The translations under genes and the position numbers were made by a program. The notes below the pieces were generated by a model. That model searched no databases. It worked only from the letters and a program-made list of their open reading frames with translations, and had not been told where the DNA came from. Positions 1 to 8,048 of a DNA stretch of 20,657 bases are shown one piece after another. The DNA is from Geobacter sp. (lineage in GTDB: Bacteria > Desulfobacterota > Desulfuromonadia > Geobacterales > Geobacteraceae), in assembly GCA_003490025.1 (NCBI GenBank), contig DNJC01000075.1, positions 56,336 to 76,992 of the forward strand, read 5' to 3'. The stretch's first letter is position 1, and the number at the start of each line of letters is the position of its first letter.

Positions 1-437
1 TCGAAGCTGAAGAACTTGTCCTTGATGAAAAGGGCGGAGGTCTCGCGGCAGGAGCCGACCAGCACGCGCGCGTCGGCGGGGGAGACCACGGCGTCCGGCT
101 CGCCGGGCATGGGACGGCAGTCCCAGTAGCGGATCCTGCGCTCGAAGACCTTGCGCGGGGTGTCGAGTTGCTCCGGCCGGGCCAGGCACTCGGAGAGGTC
201 GACGTTCAGCTGGCGCAGGAACTTGCCGCAGGCCGATCCGCCGGCCCCGAAGGGGAGGTCGTAATTTATGTAGCCGAGGATGTCCGTCATCCTCGGGCTG
301 GTCAGGAGCCGGAACAGGGCGGGGGCGTTCTCCCTGACCCTGTGGTACATGAGCCGGATCAGCCGGTCGGCAAAGAGCGGCTCGTCGCACAGGGCGCCAC
401 TATCCCGCGCTACATACTGGTGCTGCGTGTTCAGCAT
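1..437 (-). CDS. psd: phosphatidylserine decarboxylase-like protein, truncated by the window edge (N-terminal 145 residues)
   Basis: The minus strand is open from ATG at 437 to the left edge, giving 145 residues with the active end missing. Residues about 109-128 read PMPGEPDAVVSPADARVLVG, followed by LFIKDKFFSF. In phosphatidylserine decarboxylases the SPxD aspartate (here D122) belongs to the catalytic triad, and the K-(D/G)-(K/R)-x-F segment follows it. The long N-terminal region before this motif resembles the larger group of Psd proteins rather than the short E. coli-type N-terminus. The known reaction is decarboxylation of phosphatidylserine to phosphatidylethanolamine at the membrane, by a self-cleaved pyruvoyl enzyme; the LGST-type cleavage site lies outside the window. 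A GAAGGAG ribosome site sits about 8 bases before the ATG, and the start lies inside the last 38 bases of the upstream gene, so translation is probably coupled. Substrate (serine lipid versus a relative) cannot be fixed from this fragment. Confidence 0.8.
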   Translation of the reverse strand, partial: MLNTQHQYVARDSGALCDEPLFADRLIRLMYHRVRENAPALFRLLTSPRMTDILGYINYDLPFGAGGSACGKFLRQLNVDLSECLARPEQLDTPRKVFERRIRYWDCRPMPGEPDAVVSPADARVLVGSCRETSALFIKDKFFSF

Positions 438-2880
438 CGCTTTTTCTCCTTCGCAAAAGTGTCTCGGCCGCAGTCTGGTCGCGCCGGACCGAAAGGAGCG
501 CAAGGTTGATCAGCCGCCGCAGCGAGCCCGCATCGAGCCGCTCGGAAAGGAGTTCTCCCCTCACGCTCGCCAGGAACGGCGCGGCCCCGTCGGGTTCGCC
601 GAGCGCGCGGAGCAACTCACGCTCGACACCGCCGCCCCTTTGCGCGGCCAGGTCGAGATCGCGGAAATCCTCGGCCAGGATCGCAAGTCCCTCCTCCATG
701 TGTTTGCGGCGCAGTCCCTCGCGGTAGTAGCGCTCCGCGCCCCTGTTGAACTGATCGGCCTGTACCCGCATGGGGTCGGATGCGTTCAGCTCCCCCAGGA
801 TGCCGCGGGTGAGCTTCCCTGCGGCGGAGAAATTCCCCGGGTCGGTCAGGCGCCGTTCCAGGTCGTCAATGGTCTCGCCGAGTCCCATCATCTCGATCAG
901 GTCTGCTGCGTCCTCTCGCAAAAGGCGCAGCAGCGCGAGCCGGTATTCCTTGACCTTCACCCTGACGTAACCGGGATAGCGCCTGCTGCCGCGCACCTCC
1001 TTGGTCCGTTCCACGATCCGGCGCAGAAAGCGGTTGGAGGTGTCCTTGGCCACGAAGAAGGTCGGGTTCCCAATTGCCGAAGCGAAGAAGATCTGCCTTC
1101 GCTCGCTTTCCAGGGTCGGGTCGTCCGGAATCTCGCCGTGGTTCAGGCTCCCTGCAGCCATGTACTTGAAGGCGAGGGCGTTGACCAGCATCTGCAGGTC
1201 CGTGGCCCTCCCCAGATCCTCCTGGAGCGAGTCGAACTGGCTGTAGTGTCGCCCCTCGAAGCCGGAGAAACCCATCACCCCGAACTCGCGCAGCTTGTAG
1301 AGGAGGTAGAGGGACATCTGGCTGTCGAACACGCCCATTTCGGTCAGGTCGCGCTTCAGTTTGTCGCTGTTGCCGATGCGGCCGTTCAGGGCCGGGCTCT
1401 GCGGCGTGCTCATCAGGCAGATCAGGTAGTCGACCAGGCGGTAGTCCGGTACGAAATCCCCCTTCAGGCCGAAGAGGCCGCTCACCATCCTGTCGATCCA
1501 GGGGGGGCCGAACGGCGTCACCGGCTGCCCGAAAACCGAGATCCCCGCCTTTTTCTGCCACCGCCTCCAGAGCATGCGCAAGTGGGTGTAGTCGAGCTCG
1601 TGCGGCAGAAAGCCCAGGGCGCGCTCCGGGTGGAAGTCGGTGTACCCCAGGCGGTAAGGGGAGGCGGAGTAGGTACCGACGAACAGCGGCAGGAAGTGCT
1701 CGGCCATCTTGATGGTCAGGTCGCCGAGGTACTTCTCGTGCGCCTGGGTGAAGCCGGAGGCGGGGTCGGAGAGGAGCGCGCCCAGCCTTTTGCTCCCGAG
1801 GCTGACGTGGGTCCCGTTGTTGGCGAGGCTCACGTTGGAGACGTTGGGGAGCACCACCAGGTTGTTGCTGACGATCCCCGCCTCGCGCAGCTTTGCGACT
1901 GCGTTCAGCTGGCTGCGGGAGAGGACCTGGTGGCAGAGCTGCATGTAGCGGTGCTTCTCCTCCCCCCTGTCCCAGCCGGAGAGGCAGGGGCTCATGAAGA
2001 GTTCGCGGTAGAAGGCGTCGGCGACATGGTCGTTCAGCTCCTTCTGCCTGACCGGCGGGTGCGGTGCGAAATAGACCATGGCGCGCTGACCGCTCTCCCT
2101 GAGCCCGAAGCTTTCGTTGGCGTACATGACCAGCAGCTGGGTGAAGAGAAAGCGCTTAGAGGTTTCCCGCGCCAGACCCCGCCCCATCCCCCCCTTGAGG
2201 GTGAGCGGCACCACGTGGAAGGAAAAGGTCTCGGGCGACGTGTTGTCGTTCAGGTAGTGCCCCATGAGGCGCCTGCCGGTCTCCTCCAGGGGGCGCGGGA
2301 GCATCTGGGAGCCGAGCAGGTCCGCCAGCGAGAGCTTCAGGAGATAGCTTATGGGAAGCCGCAGCAGGCTTTCCCCGTCCTTTCCGGTCAGGAAGAAGCG
2401 TCCGGCGTCGCTGCGTCTGCCGGCTCGGGGATTTTTCTTGTCGCACAGGAGGTCGTCCTCGAAGACCTTCCGGGCGAAAGGAGAGAGCCTCCCCACGGGG
2501 AACCGGACCCAGCTGTTCTCCCAGACGTTTTCCTTGTTGCCGGCCAGATAGCGCTCGAGATCGGTAATCAGCCTTCTCGGGGAGTCTCCGGCCGCGGCGC
2601 GCTTGGCGATGTTGGCGAAATAGTCCGACTGCTCGATGGTCAGCGGGAGATCCGTCTGGTCCCTTGCCCCGGCAACTACCGCCTGGAGCTCCGTCTCCGT
2701 GCCGCCTGTGGTGTCACCGGTGCAGAAAGGGAGACTTTCGAGGTCGACGGCACCGCCGGCATCCGTGCCCATCAGGTGGGTCATTATGTTTTTTAGGAAG
2801 AGGGGAGGTAACTCGGTGACGGTAGCCGAAGGATGGGTCGAAGAGGTGTTCGAGGGGGATGGTTCCTGCTGTCGGGACAA
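400..2880 (-). CDS. large conserved-looking cytoplasmic protein of unknown function, 826 aa, TTG start
   Basis: An 826-residue reading frame ends at TAG (400-402). The start is chosen as TTG at 2880-2878 because AAGGAGG lies 6 bases upstream; the next ATG in frame (2784, residue 33) has no comparable site. I see no signal peptide, no clear membrane segment and no motif I recognise. The protein is rich in Leu, Arg and aromatic residues throughout, with stretches such as NVSNVSLANNGTHVSLGSK (around residue 345), YLLYKLREFGVMGFSGFEG (around residue 535) and GNPTFFVAKDTSNRFLRR (around residue 605). The C-terminal quarter is charged and helical-looking. Its 3' end overlaps the Psd-like gene by 38 bases, so the two are probably cotranscribed and translationally coupled, hinting at a role linked to phospholipid synthesis; that link is inference. 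A long open frame on the other strand (280-2796) is a codon-bias shadow. Confidence 0.85.
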   Translation of the reverse strand: MSRQQEPSPSNTSSTHPSATVTELPPLFLKNIMTHLMGTDAGGAVDLESLPFCTGDTTGGTETELQAVVAGARDQTDLPLTIEQSDYFANIAKRAAAGDSPRRLITDLERYLAGNKENVWENSWVRFPVGRLSPFARKVFEDDLLCDKKNPRAGRRSDAGRFFLTGKDGESLLRLPISYLLKLSLADLLGSQMLPRPLEETGRRLMGHYLNDNTSPETFSFHVVPLTLKGGMGRGLARETSKRFLFTQLLVMYANESFGLRESGQRAMVYFAPHPPVRQKELNDHVADAFYRELFMSPCLSGWDRGEEKHRYMQLCHQVLSRSQLNAVAKLREAGIVSNNLVVLPNVSNVSLANNGTHVSLGSKRLGALLSDPASGFTQAHEKYLGDLTIKMAEHFLPLFVGTYSASPYRLGYTDFHPERALGFLPHELDYTHLRMLWRRWQKKAGISVFGQPVTPFGPPWIDRMVSGLFGLKGDFVPDYRLVDYLICLMSTPQSPALNGRIGNSDKLKRDLTEMGVFDSQMSLYLLYKLREFGVMGFSGFEGRHYSQFDSLQEDLGRATDLQMLVNALAFKYMAAGSLNHGEIPDDPTLESERRQIFFASAIGNPTFFVAKDTSNRFLRRIVERTKEVRGSRRYPGYVRVKVKEYRLALLRLLREDAADLIEMMGLGETIDDLERRLTDPGNFSAAGKLTRGILGELNASDPMRVQADQFNRGAERYYREGLRRKHMEEGLAILAEDFRDLDLAAQRGGGVERELLRALGEPDGAAPFLASVRGELLSERLDAGSLRRLINLALLSVRRDQTAAETLLRRRKSDAEHAAPVCSAG

Positions 2881-3177
2881 TGCAGACCTCCTTCATGGTT
2901 GATGCTATCTGCTGCACCTCTATTTACCCTACGAATATTGAGATCGTGTGTACATCAGGTAAAACCTCCGTTAATCCCGGCGCCCGCACCACGAACATGC
3001 GCCGGAAACAGGATCGCCGAGGAAGACGGCCTCGGCGCGGGCGCGGCCTTCGAAAACGGAGCCGTACTCGGCAGCCTTGGGTGGAGTCGATTTAGGCCAG
3101 ATTTAACCTGTCGGCAATGCAGCCGCAATATCTGGCGGGTATAGTGCGGGGGAACGATAAACGTACAGGGAGGGATT
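2881..3177. other. divergent intergenic region between the 826-aa gene and the zinc-ribbon gene
   Basis: This 297-base gap lies between two divergently read genes and should hold promoters for both. I see the AAGGAGG ribosome site for the minus-strand gene (2887-2893) and a GGGAGG site (3169-3174) for the plus-strand gene. The segment 2920-2990 is more AT-rich than its surroundings. No promoter pair, palindrome or small reading frame was convincing. Short open frames here have no ribosome site and overlap one another. Confidence 0.5.
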
Positions 3178-3366
3178 ATGAAGCTGATGCCGTCGGGGGA
3201 CCATTACCTCTGGTATTGCGAATGGTGTGACACGAGGAACATGACGCTGTGGACCAGCATCGAGAAGAACCAGCTCTGCTGCACGGCCTGCCAGAAGAAG
3301 TTTCCCGTCTTCGAGGAGACGCGGCCGGGCAGGGGAGGGAAGGGGCGCTGCTACCAGCTCCTCTGA
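3178..3366 (+). CDS. small zinc-ribbon protein, 62 aa
   Basis: ATG at 3178 follows GGGAGG with 4 bases between, and the frame closes at TGA (3364-3366). The 62-residue product has two knuckles, C14-x2-C17 (CEWC) and C35-x2-C38 (CTAC), about 17 residues apart, the layout of a small zinc ribbon; C34 and C58 are extra. Aromatic residues (YLWYCEW) precede the first knuckle. Proteins of this size and shape are usually unannotated and may bind nucleic acid or a partner protein; no specific function is visible. It is one of only two plus-strand genes in the window. Its last 16 bases overlap the 3' end of the convergent hydrolase gene. Confidence that it is real rests on the ribosome site and the paired cysteines. 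Confidence 0.75.
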   Translation: MKLMPSGDHYLWYCEWCDTRNMTLWTSIEKNQLCCTACQKKFPVFEETRPGRGGKGRCYQLL

Positions 3367-4448
3367 AGATGAGGGGGCGCCGGCGCAACATGGCCTCCCG
3401 GCTCCCTCGTCAGTTGGAACAGGCGCCGGATTTCCGACGCCACCCGCAAGGCGTTCTCCCTGTGGGTGACCAGCGTCACGTGGTCCGCACCCTTGACCAC
3501 CAGATGTCTGCTGCAGGATGAGAGCCGCGCCAGCTCCGCCTGCAATTCGGCTGAACCCGGCCTCGCTCCTTCCCCGGCACTGATGACGGCAAGCGGCTTT
3601 TTCCCAAGAGGGGCGGTGCCGCGTACCTCGGCACAGAGGGCATCCCAGTTGGAGGCCTCGAGGTCGGTCGTCTTCAGGTGGCTGTAGGAACAGAGAAACA
3701 TGCGGGCCTGGTCCAGCTGCAAGGGGGGCAACCCTTCCGCCTGCGAGGCGAAGAAGTCGCTGATTCGCACGTAGCCGATCCCTGCCAGCAGCGGCGCCGC
3801 CCTAAGTATGCGGAAGCCCGAGTTCATGTGGTCGCGTATCGCCCGGCTGCGCAGACGCTGGTCCGGGTGGGATGCGTCGATCAGCACGACTCCGTGCACC
3901 TCGTCCGGGTACAGGTCGTGGAATACGCGGATCAAAAGCCCCCCCATGGAATGCCCCACCAGCAGATAGGGGGGCTTGAGGCCGGCCTTTTCCAACATCG
4001 CATGCAGCGTGCGCGCGTGCCGCGCGGCGGACGGCGGGGCGGAATCCGCATGGCTCCAGCCGAGCCCCTCGCGATCATAGGAAACGACCTTGGCGAAACG
4101 CGCCACCTCAGGCTGAATCCACCCCCATGCCGAACTCATCCCGCCGAGCCCCGTCTCGAGCAGGACGACCGGGTCCCCGTCGGCGCGCCGCTCGCCGCTT
4201 GCCAGCATGTGCAGCCTGAGCCCGTCCACCGTCACAAATCTCCCCGGGGGCGCCACCCTGTGGCGGTCCCACAGGGTGGAGGCGGCCTGGTAGAGCGCTC
4301 CCGCAGACACTGCCGCAGCGACCATCGTGGCGAGCACCGCTCCCGGCCGTCTGATGTGCCGCAAAAAGCGAGCGCCGACCCAAGCAGGCTTGGCTATCCG
4401 GCGGCTATCGCGGTTCCCGAGATGCTCGCAGTCGAGCCGATTCCCCAT
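3351..4448 (-). CDS. alpha/beta hydrolase with N-terminal membrane anchor, 365 aa
   Basis: The nucleophile elbow GHSMGG (165-170, Ser167) and a late histidine in GADHVTLVTH (H323) mark an alpha/beta-hydrolase fold enzyme of the esterase/lipase type. LLETGLGG (96-103) fits the oxyanion-loop strand and SYDREGLGWS (123-132) is a typical conserved turn of the family. The catalytic acid is not obvious: D191 in VVLIDASHPD is one candidate, E293 in the SAGEGARPG loop another. A hydrophobic stretch at about residues 37-56 suggests a single N-terminal anchor with the enzyme domain outside the cytoplasm. The open frame extends upstream to 4535, but ATG at 4448 is preferred because GGGAGG stands 5 bases before it. 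Stop is TAG at 3351-3353. Substrate unknown. Confidence 0.88.
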   Translation of the reverse strand: MGNRLDCEHLGNRDSRRIAKPAWVGARFLRHIRRPGAVLATMVAAAVSAGALYQAASTLWDRHRVAPPGRFVTVDGLRLHMLASGERRADGDPVVLLETGLGGMSSAWGWIQPEVARFAKVVSYDREGLGWSHADSAPPSAARHARTLHAMLEKAGLKPPYLLVGHSMGGLLIRVFHDLYPDEVHGVVLIDASHPDQRLRSRAIRDHMNSGFRILRAAPLLAGIGYVRISDFFASQAEGLPPLQLDQARMFLCSYSHLKTTDLEASNWDALCAEVRGTAPLGKKPLAVISAGEGARPGSAELQAELARLSSCSRHLVVKGADHVTLVTHRENALRVASEIRRLFQLTREPGGHVAPAPPHLQRSW

Positions 4449-4494
4449 GGTTGCCTCCCATGCCAGGAAGATTGCGATGTTGTCATGACGATTT

Positions 4495-4522
4495 ATTAAA
4501 GCAGGGGGGAGGCTGATTGCAA
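4495..4522 (-). promoter_or_regulatory. possible sigma-70-type promoter for the alpha/beta hydrolase
   Basis: On the minus strand TTGCAA (4522-4517) is followed after 16 bases by TTTAAT (4500-4495), a five-of-six match to the -10 consensus; the -35 is a four-of-six match. It lies 47 bases before the chosen hydrolase ATG, in the 109-base gap after the HupE-like gene. The spacer is one base short of optimal. Support is by eye only. Confidence 0.35.
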
Positions 4523-4557
4523 GGTGTGAGACCAACAGGCCGGAGTGAGGTGGGGCT

Positions 4558-6024
4558 CTAAAACGACAACAGTTTCAGGCTGAAGACACGTTCGATGAGC
4601 CAGGAAAAGCCCAGAACGAAGATGGCCACGGATGCGCCGGCGGTCACGGTGCTGAATTGCCTGGTGCTCTTCAGCAGATGCAGAATGGGAAGTAGTGCCA
4701 GGAATATCATCATCTGCCCGATTTCGACACCTATGTTAAAGGAGAGCACCGAGACCACAAGGTTCGACTTGCCGACTATGAAGTCCTGGAGAACACTGGC
4801 AAAACCGAAGCCGTGTATCAATCCGAACCCGAATGTCAGCAGCCAGCGATATCTGACTTCCTTCTTGAACAGGTTTTCCAGAGCAACATAGCAGATGGAA
4901 AGCGCTATCACTGTCTCAACCAGCCGTGAGTTCAACCTGACGACCTGCATGGCCGCGAGAAGCAGGGTTATGCTGTGTGCTACGGTGAAGGCGGTGATTA
5001 TCTTCAGAACTTCCCTGACGGAGAGCCCTATTACGATCAACGCCAACAGGAATGCTATGTGATCGTACCCGATCAGTATGTGCTTCACCCCGAGCGCTAT
5101 GAACTCGCTTATGCTGGCCCAAATGGACTTTTCCACACCGCCATGCAATACGAGGCGATCCCCCTGGCCAGCGCTTTGCCGCTTATCGTCAGCAGTAGCA
5201 TCTGAAATTTTCCTGCTCGGGGTGATCTCACCGGTTATCTCAGGGGCAGCAATTGCTCCGGACGCGGCCACGACTTTCGGGCTGTTAGCCGGCAAGGAGT
5301 CTGTTGCCTTTCTAGCAGCCGTCATGGCGGCAGCGCTATTTCCCGCCGGTGCTGCGACGCCCCGCATACCTCTCTGCCCAGTGCCGCCGGAGTTGACGTT
5401 TCGCGTGGGGCCTGCCTGTCCGGACGCGGCCGCTGGATCATTTGCGGCGCCTTTGATCAACAGTTCCCAAACCCGGGCGTTCGATTCGAAAGAATGCTGT
5501 GCCACTGGATGGGTATAATCGAACACCTTCTGCAGCGCATCAGCCTCGGCTTCAGACTGGTACATATAAGCGATGTTTATGTGAGCGTTGTTCGTCTCTT
5601 CAAACAGCAACTTGTACTCGATCTTTACCCTGTTCTCGGGCTTGCTGAAGCTCACATCACCCACCGAAAGCCATATTCTCCACAAGCTTCCTTCCAGGAC
5701 GACTTTAGTCACCTTTACCGGAAGCACCTTCTCGTTGACCGATACGGACAACCTCCCGGCGATGTAAGGCTCGATCGTTTCGGCTGTCAGTCTCTTCAAC
5801 TGTTCATCGGAAAGAGAACGAAGATCGTATCCCCCCTCTTTGATCCCCTTTATTTCCGGAAACAACGACGCACCAAGCTCAATGGCGGCCTGGATGCGGT
5901 TTTTGCCGAAACACCACTTCGATCCCCCCAGGGTCGCGTCGTGGGCATACGCTGGAACGGCAAACAGCACCGACAGCGCCGCCATGATGAGTAGGAAAGT
6001 TTTTCTGATTGAATGCGCAGGCAC
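4558..6024 (-). CDS. HupE/UreJ-type membrane protein with long exported N-terminal region, 488 aa
   Basis: Residues 1-27 form a signal peptide (basic start, LLIMAALSVLFAVPAYA, then HD). Residues 28-195 look like a periplasmic domain and 196-300 a low-complexity Ala/Gly/Ser/Pro-rich linker. Residues about 303-488 form the membrane domain, with about six to seven hydrophobic segments and conserved-looking histidines in GYDHIAFLLAL (319-329), AHSITLLLA (349-357) and GLIHGFGFAS (401-410). This is the pattern of the HupE/UreJ_2 family, whose better-known relatives are proposed nickel or metal transporters; many members, like this one, have no hydrogenase or urease neighbours. The start is GTG at 6024, with GGGGG about 7 bases upstream and the signal peptide directly after it. 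A strong palindrome lies just upstream. The transported substrate is unknown. Confidence 0.85.
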   Translation of the reverse strand: MPAHSIRKTFLLIMAALSVLFAVPAYAHDATLGGSKWCFGKNRIQAAIELGASLFPEIKGIKEGGYDLRSLSDEQLKRLTAETIEPYIAGRLSVSVNEKVLPVKVTKVVLEGSLWRIWLSVGDVSFSKPENRVKIEYKLLFEETNNAHINIAYMYQSEAEADALQKVFDYTHPVAQHSFESNARVWELLIKGAANDPAAASGQAGPTRNVNSGGTGQRGMRGVAAPAGNSAAAMTAARKATDSLPANSPKVVAASGAIAAPEITGEITPSRKISDATADDKRQSAGQGDRLVLHGGVEKSIWASISEFIALGVKHILIGYDHIAFLLALIVIGLSVREVLKIITAFTVAHSITLLLAAMQVVRLNSRLVETVIALSICYVALENLFKKEVRYRWLLTFGFGLIHGFGFASVLQDFIVGKSNLVVSVLSFNIGVEIGQMMIFLALLPILHLLKSTRQFSTVTAGASVAIFVLGFSWLIERVFSLKLLSF

Positions 6025-6041
6025 GGCAAACCCCCGAAAGA

Positions 6042-6079
6042 GGCGGCCGCAGGGTCAACTGCCGGACCCTGCGGCCGCC
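6042..6079 (-). terminator. perfect 15-bp inverted repeat between the phosphatase and HupE-like genes
   Basis: Arms 6042-6056 and 6065-6079 are perfect reverse complements of 15 bases around an 8-base loop, each arm containing GCGGCCGC. On the minus strand the hairpin begins 28 bases after the stop of the upstream phosphatase and is followed by TCTTTC, a weak U tract, so it is a likely terminator for that gene. It ends only 17 bases before the GTG of the HupE-like gene, leaving almost no room for a separate promoter, so it may act as an attenuator or processing site instead. Confidence 0.65.
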
Positions 6080-6107
6080 CGTTTGTGATGCTCAAATCAA
6101 ATCCGCA

Positions 6108-8048
6108 TTACTGGTAGGTGATCACCAGTTTCGCCGCCTTGGCGGCGGCCGATTCGTATGCCCTGGCGGTGCGCTTGCCGGTGCCGGTGACGATGAAGGC
6201 CATGGCGTTGTTCTGCGCCCAGCCGGTGCGGTTCACGATCTCCTGGACGATCCCCTTCAGATCCGGTGTCCTCTGGGCGGTGCCCGCGGCGTCAACCGTG
6301 CTCCAGGAGGCCGGAGACCAGGCGACGGAAGCGGCGGTCTTGGCGCGGGAGGAGACGTTGTAGGTCGCAGTGGTGAAGGTGGCCGCATTGTCGGCGGCCT
6401 GTCCCTTGACGGTCAGGCTGGTGGCTGCGGTGGTGACCTCGTCCACGGTGAACTGGATGTAGGCGTTGGTGATGGTCTTGCCTTTCGGCACGTTGACGCC
6501 GGTGAAGCGCAGCCCGACGTACTGGTTGCCGGTGGTGGTAGTGTCGTAGACCAGCTCGATGTCGGAGCTGTTGTTGTACATGGTGCCGCCGCTCTGACGC
6601 TCTTCCACGTCGTCATTGCCGCTGGTTACCTGGGCGGTGACGGTGACGGGGGTGCCGCCGCCTGCCGCGTTCACGGTGGCGACGACCGTATCGGTGGCGG
6701 TGGCGCCGGCGTTGTCGGTCACGGTGAGGGTGATGGTGTGGGTGCCGACGGCGAGGGTCACGGCCGGGGTGGCGCCGGTGGCGATCTGGGTGGTCCCCTC
6801 TTTCCAGACGTAGGAGGAGATGGTGCCGTCGGGGTCGGAGCTCGCGGAGCCGTTCAGGGTGACGCTCTGCGAGCCGTTGCCGTCGCTGTCGGTGACGCTC
6901 TGGTCAACTCCGGCATTGGCTACCGGCGGCTGGTTGCCTGTACCGTGGTTGACGGTTACCGTCTCGATCACCGTGCCGTCTGCCCGGCGGGCAACCATGG
7001 TGAGGGTGGTGTCCTGGATGTCCACCTCGGTGTGGTGATACGACTGGTCCACCTTCACGATATTGGGATAGGAGGGGTCGGGGGTGTACAGGGACGCACC
7101 GCCGCCGCCGGTCGTGACGTAGTTTTTGGCTTCGACAAGGGCCCGGGCGTAGTTGTGGTTGTGGCCGTTGAGGATCAGGTCGACCCCGTACTGCTTGAAG
7201 AGGGGATGCAGGGCGCTCTGGATGCCGGTGTTGTTGGCATGGGTGCCGGCGCCCCATCCCGGCTCGTGTTCCAAGATGACCTTCCACGGCTTGGTGGTGG
7301 AGGAGAGGTCGTTCACCAGCCAGTTGTACTGGGCCGAGCCGGCAGTGAAGCTGGCGTAGTTGTCGATCACGGTGAAATGGACCGGGCCGTAATCGAAGGA
7401 CCAGTAGTAGTTGGCGGCATACGGGTAGGGGAAATACTTCTTGTAGACCGCGCCGGTCCCCTCGTGGTTCCCCCTGGCCCCGACCATCGGCACCTCGGCC
7501 TGGAGGGCGCGCATCTGCGGATAGCTCCCCCCGGAGACGAAGTAATGGGCCGTCCAGTCGGCCTCGGTATCGGAGCCGACAAAGTCTCCGTCGTGCAGCA
7601 CGAGGGTCTGGTAGGCGGGGTCGGCGGCGTACTTGGAACGCATCCTGGAGGCGACCGTCTCATGGCTTGCCGGGTAGCTGCGGCTGTCGCCGTAGGCAAG
7701 GAACTTCAGGGAGGTTGCGCTGGACGCCGGCGCGGTGCGGAAGGAACCGGTCCCGTAGCCTGCCACCTCGTAGTAATACTTGGTGTCCGGCTGTAGCCCG
7801 GTGATGGTGTACTTGTGCTGGAAGTCGGAGCCGTAGACCCCGACCGTCGCCTGTCCCGTGGTGTAGGCGGTGTCGGTGCCCCAGCGCAGCGTGTTCGACT
7901 CGGTCGCGTCGGTCTGCCAGAGCACCGACATCGACGTGTTGGAGCCCTCGAACATCAGGTACGGCGCTTTCCTTATGCCGGCGAATGCCGCCGTGGCGCA
8001 CAGGACAAGGGCCAGTGCGACAACGGTACTTCTCAATGCCGATTTCAT
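6108..8048 (-). CDS. secreted purple-acid-phosphatase-like metallophosphoesterase with PKD domain (copy 1), 646 aa
   Basis: A signal peptide (1-23, ending CATAAFA) is followed by a fibronectin-like purple-acid-phosphatase N-terminal domain (about 26-107). The metallophosphoesterase domain (about 112-345) shows GDSR (D121), GD (154-155), GNHE (193-196), HEPGW (H261) and GHNHNY (H296, H298), the dimetal ligand set of the family. A PKD domain (about 374-461, PPVANAG...TLTVTD) follows. The C-terminal domain (about 468-646) is beta-rich, with IELVYD, VGLRF and TNAYIQFTVDE, typical of an extracellular adhesion or carbohydrate-binding-like module. The expected role is hydrolysis of phosphate esters outside the cell; substrate unknown. 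ATG at 8048 has GGAGG upstream. A structured leader with terminator precedes it (8181-8266). A second copy lies at 12028-13701, closely similar through the PKD domain and unrelated after it. Confidence 0.92.
   Translation of the reverse strand: MKSALRSTVVALALVLCATAAFAGIRKAPYLMFEGSNTSMSVLWQTDATESNTLRWGTDTAYTTGQATVGVYGSDFQHKYTITGLQPDTKYYYEVAGYGTGSFRTAPASSATSLKFLAYGDSRSYPASHETVASRMRSKYAADPAYQTLVLHDGDFVGSDTEADWTAHYFVSGGSYPQMRALQAEVPMVGARGNHEGTGAVYKKYFPYPYAANYYWSFDYGPVHFTVIDNYASFTAGSAQYNWLVNDLSSTTKPWKVILEHEPGWGAGTHANNTGIQSALHPLFKQYGVDLILNGHNHNYARALVEAKNYVTTGGGGASLYTPDPSYPNIVKVDQSYHHTEVDIQDTTLTMVARRADGTVIETVTVNHGTGNQPPVANAGVDQSVTDSDGNGSQSVTLNGSASSDPDGTISSYVWKEGTTQIATGATPAVTLAVGTHTITLTVTDNAGATATDTVVATVNAAGGGTPVTVTAQVTSGNDDVEERQSGGTMYNNSSDIELVYDTTTTGNQYVGLRFTGVNVPKGKTITNAYIQFTVDEVTTAATSLTVKGQAADNAATFTTATYNVSSRAKTAASVAWSPASWSTVDAAGTAQRTPDLKGIVQEIVNRTGWAQNNAMAFIVTGTGKRTARAYESAAAKAAKLVITYQ

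Noticed and set aside
280..2796. 838-codon plus-strand open frame opposite the 826-residue gene
   Set aside because: Composition (Val/Gly/Glu/Arg/His/Gln-rich, no domain) is that of the antisense of a GC-rich gene, and no ribosome site precedes it; the minus-strand gene has a perfect AAGGAGG and coupling to the Psd-like gene.
3111..3128. Sigma-54-like GG-N10-GC before the zinc-ribbon gene
   Set aside because: Only the GG and GC dinucleotides fit; the rest of the -24 and -12 elements (TGGCAC, TTGCA) is poor.
6009..7796. 595-codon plus-strand open frame opposite phosphatase copy 1
   Set aside because: Gly/Val/Asp-rich low-complexity antisense product; the minus strand encodes clear metallophosphoesterase motifs. 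The same applies to the 362-codon frame at 12601-13689.
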